Assembly: GCA_023420795.1 (NCBI GenBank)
Contig: JAEZVM010000128.1
Span: 1-6,647 of the forward strand
DNA length: 6,647 bases
Reading direction: 5' to 3'
Source of the DNA: Pseudomonadota bacterium
Lineage (GTDB): Bacteria > Pseudomonadota > Gammaproteobacteria > Burkholderiales > Burkholderiaceae_D
The notes under the pieces: model-generated
What the model was told of the DNA's origin: nothing
The model's input: the letters and a program-made list of their open reading frames with translations, nothing else
The model's database searches: none
Position numbers and translations under genes: made by a program
Shown: in pieces, positions 1-6,191 of the stretch
How positions within the stretch are numbered: position 1 is the stretch's first letter
Layout: every line of letters begins with the position of its first letter

Positions 1-740
1 GTACCGCGCCGCTAGAAAAGAACATGCCGGTCATCCTGGCAATGACCGGCATCTGGAATCGCAATTTCCTTGGCTGCGGCTCTTTGTCAATTGCGCCCTA
101 TCATCAGGACTTGAGCCAGTTTCCGGCCTATCTGCAGCAGCTCGAAATGGAAAGCAATGGCAAGCGAGTTGCGCACGACGGATCGCCACTCGCCGCGCAC
201 ACATGTCCGGTTGTATGGGGCGATGTTGGCACTAATGGACAGCATGCCTATTTCCAGTTGCTGCATCTCGGCACGGAGGTCGTGCCGGTGGACTTCATCG
301 CAGCGCTTAAACCGGCACATGGCTTGCCGGGGCACCACACTGTACTGCTCGCCAACTGTTTCGCGCAAGCCGAAGCCCTGATGCGAGGAAAAACCGTAGA
401 AGAAACGCGCGCTGAAATGCAGGCTCAGCATATCGAGGAAGAAGAAATTGAGCGCCTGTTACCTCACAGGACGTTCCCGGGTAACCGGCCGAGCAATACG
501 ATTCTGATGGATGCGCTGACGCCCTCGACGCTCGGCGCACTGATTGCGCTTTATGAACACAAGGTGTTTGTTCAGGGAGTTATCTGGGGCATCAACAGCT
601 TCGACCAATGGGGCGTGGAGCTGGGCAAGGTTCTTGCAAAAAATATCGAATCCGAATTGACGGGACCGGCGCGCCCTCATGCACATGACAGCTCCACGAA
701 TGGACTGATTGCAAGAGCAAAGGCAGCGCTGGCAGGCTGA
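1..740 (+). CDS. pgi: Glucose-6-phosphate isomerase, C-terminal part (5' end outside window)
   Basis: Cytoplasmic enzyme that interconverts glucose-6-phosphate and fructose-6-phosphate. The frame is open from base 3 and continues upstream. The ATG at 24 is an internal Met in the conserved NMPVILAMTGIW stretch, not the start. About 245 residues are visible, so a little over half of a roughly 550-residue family member is missing. Counting the Met at 24 as residue 1, the catalytic Glu of MESNGK is residue 43, the catalytic His of GTNGQHAYFQLLH is 74, and the Lys of SFDQWGVELGK is 202. These match the base and acid residues known for the family. The C terminus STNGLIARAKAALAG resembles other bacterial Pgi proteins. 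A perfect hairpin lies inside the reading frame at 24-52. The next gene, zwf, competes for the same substrate. The identification is secure; only the N-terminal half cannot be judged. Confidence 0.97.
   Translation, partial: TAPLEKNMPVILAMTGIWNRNFLGCGSLSIAPYHQDLSQFPAYLQQLEMESNGKRVAHDGSPLAAHTCPVVWGDVGTNGQHAYFQLLHLGTEVVPVDFIAALKPAHGLPGHHTVLLANCFAQAEALMRGKTVEETRAEMQAQHIEEEEIERLLPHRTFPGNRPSNTILMDALTPSTLGALIALYEHKVFVQGVIWGINSFDQWGVELGKVLAKNIESELTGPARPHAHDSSTNGLIARAKAALAG
24..52. repeat. Perfect 11-bp inverted repeat inside pgi
   Basis: ATGCCGGTCAT (24-34) is followed by a 7-base loop and its exact reverse complement ATGACCGGCAT (42-52). It codes for the conserved MPVILAMTGI segment, so codon choice at a conserved site may have produced it by chance. 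No T-run follows, so it does not look like a terminator. Confidence 0.75.
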
Positions 741-782
741 ACGGCACTGCCGTGAGCGATCGCCGCGCATTTTCCGAACGAC

Positions 783-810
783 TCGAAATTTTGGGCATCA
801 AAACTACAAT
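783..810 (+). promoter_or_regulatory. Candidate sigma-70 promoter of zwf
   Basis: A TACAAT -10 box (805-810, 5 of 6 to consensus) is preceded after 16 bases by TCGAAA (783-788, 4 of 6 to TTGACA). Transcription would start near 817 and give a leader of about 40 bases that contains the hairpin at 823-838. ACTACA (803-808), overlapping the -10 box, matches one half of the HexR operator consensus as I recall it from gammaproteobacteria (TGTARTNNNAYTACA), but the other half is poor. The call rests on pattern only. Confidence 0.4.
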
Positions 811-822
811 TAAAAAATCCTT

Positions 823-842
823 GGCTGCAACAGCAGCCTTTT
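823..842 (+). terminator. Small terminator-like hairpin between pgi and zwf
   Basis: GGCTGC (823-828), loop AACA, GCAGCC (833-838), then TTTT (839-842). This is a perfect 6-bp GC-rich stem with a tetraloop and a short T-run. It could end pgi transcription. Because it lies downstream of the candidate zwf promoter, it could also act as a leader hairpin of the zwf mRNA. The four-base T-run is short, so termination is probably partial. Confidence 0.45.
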
Positions 843-856
843 AACGGTTTTCCATC

Positions 857-2332
857 ATGGCCCTTACCGATTTCGACCTGGTCCTGTTCGGCGGCGGCGG
901 CGACCTGGCAATGCGCAAGCTCCTGCCGGCACTGTACAACCGCGGCCGTGCCAATGGCCTGCCATCCAGCGCCCGCATCATCTGCGTCGGGCGGCATGCA
1001 TGGAGCCGCGAAGAATTTCTGGATACGGTCGAGCAGAACGCCAAACCGCATATCGAACCCGCGCTTCTGGAGCCTGCCGCATGGGATGCGTTCCGCGCCC
1101 ATCTCGGCTACGTATCGCTCGATGCGACCGACAGCACCACCTACCCCGCGCTGATCGATGCAATGCGCAAGGACGACGCGGGCATCAACCGTGTGTTCTA
1201 CCTTGCCACGCCGCCCAGCCTGTTTGCAAAGATCTGCCATAACCTCGCGCAATGCGGCCTCGCCACGCCCAGTTCGCGCGTGGTGCTGGAAAAGCCGCTC
1301 GGGCGCGACCTCGCCAGCGCCAAGCAGATCAATGCCGAGGTCGGCCGCGTGTTTTCCGAATCGCAGATCTTCCGCATCGATCATTACCTCGGCAAGGAAA
1401 CCGTACAGAACCTGCTGGCGCTGCGTTTCGGCAACGTACTATTCGAGCCGCTGTGGCGGCGCGAATGGATCTCGGACGTGCAGATCACCATCGCCGAGGA
1501 AATCGGCGTCGGCAACCGGCTCGACTATTACGACACTGCCGGCGCGCTGCGCGACATGTTGCAGAACCACCTGCTGCAGTTGCTGTGCATCGTCGCGATG
1601 GAACCGCCGGTGGCCGCCACGCCGGATGCGGTGCGCGACGAGAAACTGAAGGTGCTGCGCTCGCTGCGGCGCTTCACGCCGCACACCCTCGCGCAGAACG
1701 TCATCCGCGGGCAGTACCGTTCCGGCCATGTCGATGGCGTGCCGGTGCCCGGCTATCGGAAGGAGCCGAATGCCAATCCGGCGTCGCGCACCGAAACCTT
1801 CGTCGCGGTGAAGGCCGAGATCGATACCTGGCGCTGGGCCGGCGTACCATTCTATCTGCGCACCGGCAAGCGCATGGCCGACCAGCTCGCGGAAATCGTG
1901 GTGCGCTTCAAGAACATCCCGCATTCAATCTTCACGCAGCCGTACAGCAGCTTCCAGCCGAACAGCCTGATCATCAGCCTGCAGCCGGACGAAGGCCTGC
2001 AGCTGAACCTGATGGCCAAGACGCCGGGCGACGGCATGCGCCTGAAGCCGGTCGAGCTGGAACTCGACTTCCGCGAAACGTTCAAGATGCCGCGCATGGA
2101 TGCCTACGAGCGCCTGCTGCTTGACGTGCTGCGCGGCCAGCTGACCCTGTTCATGCGCAGCGACGAACTGGAAGCCGCATGGGAATGGGTGGAGCCGATT
2201 CTGAATTACTGGGAGCAGGAAGCCATCGAACCGCTCCCGTACACCGCCGGCACCTGGGGCCCCGCCGCCGCCAGTGCCCTGATCGGCCGCGACGGCCTGC
2301 AATGGCGGGAAGAATCGCTGCCCGAACTTTGA
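857..2332 (+). CDS. zwf: Glucose-6-phosphate 1-dehydrogenase
   Basis: Oxidises glucose-6-phosphate to 6-phosphoglucono-lactone with NAD(P)+, the entry step of the oxidative pentose-phosphate and Entner-Doudoroff routes. The 491-residue length is normal for the family. The Rossmann nucleotide-binding motif is at residues 12-21 (GGGGDLAMRK). The EKPLGRD segment is at 145-151, the substrate-binding signature RIDHYLGKE at 173-181, and the catalytic His of QNHLLQ at 238, aligning with His240 of the Leuconostoc enzyme. The ATG at 857 is the only plausible start: an in-frame TAA lies at 842-844, and the next Met (residue 19) falls inside the nucleotide-binding motif. No good Shine-Dalgarno sequence precedes it. 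The regulator gene follows after 4 bases, which suggests one transcript. The cofactor preference (NADP or NAD) cannot be read by eye. No pgl follows, although it is a common neighbour. Confidence 0.98.
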   Translation: MALTDFDLVLFGGGGDLAMRKLLPALYNRGRANGLPSSARIICVGRHAWSREEFLDTVEQNAKPHIEPALLEPAAWDAFRAHLGYVSLDATDSTTYPALIDAMRKDDAGINRVFYLATPPSLFAKICHNLAQCGLATPSSRVVLEKPLGRDLASAKQINAEVGRVFSESQIFRIDHYLGKETVQNLLALRFGNVLFEPLWRREWISDVQITIAEEIGVGNRLDYYDTAGALRDMLQNHLLQLLCIVAMEPPVAATPDAVRDEKLKVLRSLRRFTPHTLAQNVIRGQYRSGHVDGVPVPGYRKEPNANPASRTETFVAVKAEIDTWRWAGVPFYLRTGKRMADQLAEIVVRFKNIPHSIFTQPYSSFQPNSLIISLQPDEGLQLNLMAKTPGDGMRLKPVELELDFRETFKMPRMDAYERLLLDVLRGQLTLFMRSDELEAAWEWVEPILNYWEQEAIEPLPYTAGTWGPAAASALIGRDGLQWREESLPEL

Positions 2333-2336
2333 CCTT

Positions 2337-3206
2337 ATGCTCCTCGACTCCATCAAGACCCAGCTCGACACGCTCTCCAAATCGGAAAAGAAAGTCGCCA
2401 TCACCGTACTGAAGAATCCAGATATTGCCGTAGCCGGCAATATCACCGCACTGGCAAAGAACGCCCAGGTATCGGAACCGACCGTCGTGCGCTTCTGCCG
2501 CGCGCTCGGTTACGAGGGCTGGCATGAATTCAAGCTGAAACTGGCGCAGACGCTTGCACTGGCATTGCCGCAGACGGACGAATCGCCGTTGCAGGACGAC
2601 CTTGCCGCCGACCTCGTGAACAAGATCTGCAGCCGCTCGATCAATACCCTGCTCGACCTGCGCAACAACCTGAATCCAGTCGCGATCGAAAAGGCTCTGG
2701 AAGTGCTGGCACGCGCGAGCAAGATCGAGTTCTGGGGCCAGGGCACATCCGGCATCGTCGCCGCCGACGCGCAGCACAAATTCTTCCGTTCCGGCGTGCC
2801 CACTGTCGCCTATGCCGATCCGCACATCCACGCAATCTCCGCCGCACTGCTGAAAAAAGGCGACGCGGTAGTTGCGATTTCCCAGCGCGGCAACAGCACC
2901 GCGCTGCTGCATAGCGTGCAGCTCGCGCGCAAGGTCGGCGCCGACGTGATCGCGCTGACGCCGAGCGGCACGCAACTGTCCGAGCAGGCCACCGTGCTGG
3001 TGCCAATCGACCTGAGCTTCAACATTGACCCGTACACACCGATTTCCGCACGCCTCGCACACCTGGTGGTGATCGACATTCTCGCGGTCGGGCTAGCATT
3101 GAAGCGCGGCCCGGAATTTCGCAAGAAGATGCAGAACGCGCAAAAGGCGCTGCAGAAGCTCGACATGCAGTTCGATTCCTTCCTGCGGCATCCGCCCAAG
3201 GCTTGA
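2337..3206 (+). CDS. hexR: HexR-type RpiR-family transcriptional regulator (HTH plus SIS domain)
   Basis: DNA-binding regulator of sugar-phosphate metabolism, 289 residues, normal length. An N-terminal RpiR helix-turn-helix domain spans about 1-77, with the recognition region ALAKNAQVSEPTVVRFCRAL at 38-57. A SIS sugar-phosphate-binding domain spans about 123-255. As I recall, work on Pseudomonas putida HexR assigned DNA contact to Arg54 and Arg57 and effector (KDPG) contact to Ser140 and Ser184. The equivalents here are Arg52, Arg55, Ser138 and Ser182 at a constant offset of 2, with DAQHKFFR after the first Ser also shared. This supports HexR over a generic RpiR protein. The second SIS loop reads ISQRGNS, unlike the ISYTGRT I recall for the Pseudomonas protein. 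It starts 4 bases after zwf, so it is probably cotranscribed and may control zwf, pgi or tal. It is not fused to glucokinase as in Burkholderia. Effector and target sites are inferred. Confidence 0.88.
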   Translation: MLLDSIKTQLDTLSKSEKKVAITVLKNPDIAVAGNITALAKNAQVSEPTVVRFCRALGYEGWHEFKLKLAQTLALALPQTDESPLQDDLAADLVNKICSRSINTLLDLRNNLNPVAIEKALEVLARASKIEFWGQGTSGIVAADAQHKFFRSGVPTVAYADPHIHAISAALLKKGDAVVAISQRGNSTALLHSVQLARKVGADVIALTPSGTQLSEQATVLVPIDLSFNIDPYTPISARLAHLVVIDILAVGLALKRGPEFRKKMQNAQKALQKLDMQFDSFLRHPPKA

Positions 3207-3308
3207 AGCCTGTGCGTACGCAAACACGCTGACGGAGATCCAACAGGCAGCCAGCCGAACCGGTTATCATCTATCCCTTTCCTGACCACTTTTCCCTTTA
3301 GTTTCGCG

Positions 3309-4244
3309 ATGAACCAGCTCGAACAACTGAAGCAGCACACCACCATCGTCGCCGACACCGGCGATTTCCAGTCGATGAAGGCATTCGCGCCGCGCGACGC
3401 CACAACAAATCCTTCGCTGATCCTGAAGGCGGTCCAGAAGGACGAATACAAGCCGCTGCTGGAAAAAGCAGTGCGCGATCATTCCGGCAAGCCGGTTGCC
3501 GAGATTATCGACCGCCTGCTTGTCGCATTCGGCCTCGAAATCCTCAAGCTCGTCCCGGGTCGCGTCTCGACCGAAACCGATGCCCGCCTGTCCTTCGACA
3601 CGCAGGGCACCATAGCCAAGGGCCGTGCGCTGATCGCGCTGTATGAAGCCGCCGGCATCCCGCGCGAACGCATCCTGATCAAGATTGCATCGACCTGGGA
3701 AGGCATTCTTGCCGCGCAGGTGCTGGAAAAGGAAGGAATTCGCTGCAACATGACGCTGCTGTTCTCGCTGCCGCAGGCGATCGCCTGTGCAGATGCCCAG
3801 GTGCAGCTGATTTCCCCGTTCGTCGGCCGCATCTACGACTGGTACAAGAAATCATCCGGACAGGAATACACCGGTGCCGATGATCCGGGGGTGCAGTCGG
3901 TCAAGCGCATCTACAATTACTATCGCAAGTTCGGCTACAAGACCGAAGTGATGGGCGCAAGCTTCCGCAACACTTCGCAGATCACGGAGCTGGCCGGCTG
4001 CGACCTGCTGACCATCAGCCCGGAGCTGCTGCAGAAGCTGGCTGAAAGCGATGCGCCGGTCGTGCGCAAGCTGAACGTGGAAGAAGCGCAGGCAGCCGAT
4101 CTGCAGAAGCTGGCGCTGGATGAAAAGACCTTCCGTTACATGCTCAACGACGATGCGATGGGAACGGAGAAGCTGGCTGAAGGCATCCGTTTGTTCTGTG
4201 CGGATGCGGTGAAGCTGGAGAAGATGGTGGAAGCGTTGCGCTGA
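3309..4244 (+). CDS. tal: Transaldolase (TalB type)
   Basis: Cytoplasmic enzyme of the non-oxidative pentose-phosphate pathway. It moves a dihydroxyacetone unit from sedoheptulose-7-phosphate to glyceraldehyde-3-phosphate, giving erythrose-4-phosphate and fructose-6-phosphate. At 311 residues it fits the classical TalA/TalB group, not the short ~220-residue group. The N terminus TTIVADTGD and DATTNPSLIL align with E. coli TalB. The Schiff-base Lys is K125 in RILIKIAS (TalB K132). Other active-site residues are D16, N34, E89, T149, S169 and R174, in VADTGD, TTNPS, TETDARLSFD, CNMTLLFS and ISPFVGR. The ATG at 3309 is chosen because MNQLEQLKQHTT lines up with the TalB start; there is no clear Shine-Dalgarno sequence. 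It follows the regulator by 102 bases, so it could have its own promoter or be read through. Its product fructose-6-phosphate is a Pgi substrate. Confidence 0.98.
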   Translation: MNQLEQLKQHTTIVADTGDFQSMKAFAPRDATTNPSLILKAVQKDEYKPLLEKAVRDHSGKPVAEIIDRLLVAFGLEILKLVPGRVSTETDARLSFDTQGTIAKGRALIALYEAAGIPRERILIKIASTWEGILAAQVLEKEGIRCNMTLLFSLPQAIACADAQVQLISPFVGRIYDWYKKSSGQEYTGADDPGVQSVKRIYNYYRKFGYKTEVMGASFRNTSQITELAGCDLLTISPELLQKLAESDAPVVRKLNVEEAQAADLQKLALDEKTFRYMLNDDAMGTEKLAEGIRLFCADAVKLEKMVEALR

Positions 4245-4265
4245 TCCTCTTTACGCCCCCATCAA

Positions 4266-4348
4266 TGTCATTCCGAGCACAGCGAGGAATCTCGACCGTA
4301 TGCTGCCAGTGAAAGAATGAGATTCCTCACTGCGTTCGGAATTAGACA
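4266..4348. repeat. REP-like long inverted repeat between convergent genes; possible two-way terminator
   Basis: The left arm (4266-4293, TGTCATTCCGAGC...GAGGAATCTC) and right arm (4319-4348) are reverse complements at 25 of 28 positions with a 2-base bulge near the outer end, around a 25-base loop (4294-4318). It fills most of the 128-base gap between tal (+) and the OsmC gene (-). The arm resembles dispersed intergenic palindromes with ATTCCGAGC...GAGGAATCT that I recall from many bacterial genomes; this is memory, not a search. The position and stem strength suit mRNA 3'-end protection or termination from both directions, though there is no T-run. Confidence 0.7.
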
Positions 4349-4372
4349 GGCATGTAGATAGCGCTTTATCTA

Positions 4373-4834
4373 TCAAACCGCCTCAACCACAATCTCGGCC
4401 TTCAGCGAATTCGCGATATAGCACTGCTCATGCGATTCATGATGAATCGCATCGAGCTCTTCCGGAGTTGGCCGACTCTCCCCGCCAAACACGATTTCCG
4501 GCCTCAGCGCGATTTTCGTCATCGCGACCTTGCCGTCAGCATTCGTTCCCATCACGCCAACCGCACGATCGACGTAACTGTCGACGACAAAACCGCGCTT
4601 CGCCGCGATCGACAAAAAGAACAGCATGTGGCAACTGGAAGTCGCCGCCACCAGCGCTTCTTCCGGATCGACATTCGCCTCCACCGACATCGGCAGCGGC
4701 ACCACATGCGGTGAAGACGATGCGTGCACCCGCGCGCCGCCGTCGAATTCCCATGCATGGCCGCGGCTATAGCGGTTGTCGATGAACTTCTGCTCTCCAC
4801 GGCTCCAGCGGACCGTCGCCTCGTGGTTAAACAT
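4373..4834 (-). CDS. OsmC/Ohr-family peroxiredoxin
   Basis: A 153-residue cytoplasmic protein of the OsmC/Ohr superfamily, whose members use a Cys pair to reduce peroxides, mainly organic ones. The first conserved Cys is C68 in ATSSCHMLFFL at the start of the central helix. The second is C138 in HHESHEQCYIANS, with H135 and E136 just before it. The phrase VDPEEALVAA (55-64) before the first Cys is typical of the family. It looks more like the general OsmC group than true Ohr, because the Ohr-type ending CPYSNA is replaced by CYIANSLKAEIVVE. The start at 4834 lies 5 bases after the stop of a small upstream ORF and has only a weak ribosome site (GGTAG), so translation probably depends on coupling. 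It is the last gene of the recR-CoA-transferase transcript. The exact substrate is unknown. Confidence 0.9.
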   Translation of the reverse strand: MFNHEATVRWSRGEQKFIDNRYSRGHAWEFDGGARVHASSSPHVVPLPMSVEANVDPEEALVAATSSCHMLFFLSIAAKRGFVVDSYVDRAVGVMGTNADGKVAMTKIALRPEIVFGGESRPTPEELDAIHHESHEQCYIANSLKAEIVVEAV

Positions 4835-4839
4835 GTGCG

Positions 4840-4929
4840 CTACCAGAACAGGTTGTTATTGAACGTAAAATACCCGGCCAGGAACAGCGCCAGCGCGATC
4901 AGAAACTGCTTCCAGAAATTCTTGTTCAT
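4840..4929 (-). CDS. Small ORF, 29-residue predicted single-span membrane peptide
   Basis: Read by hand on the - strand: ATG at 4929-4927, stop TAG at 4842-4840. The peptide begins MNKNFWKQ, continues as a hydrophobic run FLIALALFLAGYF (residues 9-21) and ends TFNNNLFW. Lys3 and Lys7 before the hydrophobic run suggest an N-in single membrane span. An AGGAG ribosome site (4939-4935) sits 5 bases before the ATG and overlaps the TAG stop of the CoA-transferase gene. The ORF ends 5 bases before the OsmC start. Strong ribosome site, ordered layout (charged, hydrophobic, polar) and tight packing all argue for real translation. I do not recognise the peptide, and no function can be given. It may be a membrane microprotein, or may mainly carry ribosomes into the OsmC gene. 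Confidence 0.65.
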   Translation of the reverse strand: MNKNFWKQFLIALALFLAGYFTFNNNLFW

Positions 4930-4934
4930 CCCGT

Positions 4935-4939
4935 CTCCT
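4935..4939 (-). promoter_or_regulatory. Strong Shine-Dalgarno AGGAG of the small membrane ORF
   Basis: On the - strand, TAGGAG then ACGGG then ATG. The first two SD bases are the last two of the CoA-transferase stop codon, so ribosomes ending there are placed to restart. The core is consensus and the spacing is 5 bases. The longer genes in the window lack a ribosome site this clear. Confidence 0.75.
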
Positions 4940-6185
4940 AGATCACTTTATCGCGCTTCAGTTGCGCAATGCCTTCCTCGTCATACCCAAGACCACGCAA
5001 CACTTCCGTATTATGCTCGCCCAGCGCCGGTCCAAGCCATTTTGTCTCACCCGGCGTCTCCGACAGCTTGGGCGTAATCGCCGGCAGCTTGATCGGCGTC
5101 CCGTCCGAGAAAGCATGCTGCTCAAACATGCGACGCGCGAGGAATTGTGGATCGGTCATCATGTCGCGCACCGAATAGATCTTACCGACCGGGACATCGG
5201 CCGCCTTCAGTATCGCCAGCGCACTCTCGATATCCTGCGTATCGCACCATGCCTGGATCGCACCATCAATCTCTGACGTGCGCGGCACGCGGCCGTCGTT
5301 GCGCACCAGCTGCGGATCGTTCGCCATATCCTCGCGCCCGATCGCCAGCATCAGTCGCCTGAAGATCGCGTCACCGTTGCCGGCAATGACGATGTTCTCG
5401 CCATCCTTCGTGGTATAGGTATTCGACGGCACAATGCCTGGCAGCGCACCACCGGTGCGTTCGCGCACCACGCCGGCAAGGTCGTATTCCGGCACCAGCG
5501 ATTCCATCATGTTGAACACCGCCTCGTACAGCGCGACATCCACCATCTGCCCCTGCCCGGCCTCGCATTCTTCGCCGGCCTTGCCGTTCCAGCGCCCGCC
5601 GGTCGCGTCACGGTGGCGCAGCGCCATCATCGCGCCGATCACGCCGTGCAGCGCCGCGAGCGAATCGCCAATTGAAATGCCGATGCGTACCGGCGGCCGG
5701 TCCGGATGGCCAGACACGTAGCGCATGCCGCCCATCGATTCGCCGATCGCGCCGAAGCCCGGCAGGTCCTTCATCGGCCCGGTCTGGCCATAGCCGGACA
5801 GCCGCACCATGATGGTCGCCGGATTGATCTTCGTCAGGTCCTCGTAGCCCACGCCCCATTTTTCCAGTACCCCAGGACGATAGTTCTCGATGATGATGTC
5901 CGCGTCCAAGGCGAGCCGCCGCGCGATTTCCTGCGCGCGCGCATCCTTCATGTTCAGCGTCACGCTTTTCTTGTTGCGGGACTGCACCGACCACCACAGC
6001 GAGGTGCCATCCTTCAACACCCGCCATTGGCGGATCGGATCGCCGCCATCCGGCGACTCGATCTTGATCACTTCGGCGCCGAACTCCGCCAGCATGCGCG
6101 AGCAGAACGGGCCGGCGATCAGCGTGCCGAGTTCAAGTACCTTGATGCCGGCCAGCGGCCCCGTGGTTGGCTTCCTGTCATTCAT
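4938..6185 (-). CDS. CaiB/BaiF-family (class III) CoA-transferase
   Basis: A 415-residue enzyme of the family that moves CoA between organic acids through an aspartyl-CoA thioester. The N terminus GPLAGIKVLELGTLIAGPFCSRMLAEFGAEVIKIE is typical, as are NYRPGVLEKWG (101-111) and RLSGYGQTGP (128-137). The likely catalytic Asp is D174 in ISIGDSLAALHG, matching Asp169 of formyl-CoA transferase. A segment at about 196-210 (GRWNGKAGEECEAGQ), between RDATG and GQMVDVALYEAVF, looks like an extra loop compared with the relatives I remember. The ATG at 6185 lies 6 bases after the recR stop and has only a weak purine stretch (GAAAAG) upstream, so coupling to recR is likely. Substrates cannot be told from sequence: candidates include dicarboxylic acids, carnitine-like compounds and aromatic acids. 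No acyl-CoA dehydrogenase, hydratase or ligase lies next to it to help. Confidence 0.93.
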   Translation of the reverse strand: MNDRKPTTGPLAGIKVLELGTLIAGPFCSRMLAEFGAEVIKIESPDGGDPIRQWRVLKDGTSLWWSVQSRNKKSVTLNMKDARAQEIARRLALDADIIIENYRPGVLEKWGVGYEDLTKINPATIMVRLSGYGQTGPMKDLPGFGAIGESMGGMRYVSGHPDRPPVRIGISIGDSLAALHGVIGAMMALRHRDATGGRWNGKAGEECEAGQGQMVDVALYEAVFNMMESLVPEYDLAGVVRERTGGALPGIVPSNTYTTKDGENIVIAGNGDAIFRRLMLAIGREDMANDPQLVRNDGRVPRTSEIDGAIQAWCDTQDIESALAILKAADVPVGKIYSVRDMMTDPQFLARRMFEQHAFSDGTPIKLPAITPKLSETPGETKWLGPALGEHNTEVLRGLGYDEEGIAQLKRDKVI

Positions 6186-6191
6186 GGCTTT

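Noticed and set aside
741..763. Palindromes ACGGCACTGCCGT (741-753) and GCGATCGC (756-763) after pgi
   Set aside because: The first leaves only a 4-bp stem with a workable loop, and the second has no loop. Neither is followed by a T-run, so neither is a convincing terminator.
677..1384. 235-codon open frame on the - strand across the end of pgi and the start of zwf
   Set aside because: It crosses the zwf promoter gap in antisense, has no family resemblance, and overlaps conserved Zwf sequence.
1252..2124. 290-codon open frame on the + strand inside zwf
   Set aside because: It is in a different frame from Zwf and very rich in Arg, Ala and Gly. It is a frame shadow of GC-rich coding DNA.
2151..3062. 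303-codon open frame on the - strand across the end of zwf and most of hexR
   Set aside because: It lies antisense to two well-identified genes. Its Arg/Gln/Val-rich, low-Lys composition is typical of a shadow frame in GC-rich DNA, and it shows no recognisable motif.
3213..3222. Perfect 10-bp palindrome TGCGTACGCA just after the hexR stop
   Set aside because: Several 10-bp palindromes are expected by chance in a window this size. It has no T-run, no second copy upstream of zwf, and does not match the HexR consensus.
3265..3270. TATCAT as a -10 box for tal
   Set aside because: It matches 5 of 6 bases, but no acceptable -35 box lies 16-18 bases upstream. A tal promoter in this gap is plausible but not supported by sequence alone.
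4355..4372. TAGATA-GCGCTT-TATCTA hairpin next to the OsmC stop
   Set aside because: A 6-bp AT-rich stem is weak and lacks a T-tail in either direction. The neighbouring long palindrome is a better candidate for any 3'-end function.
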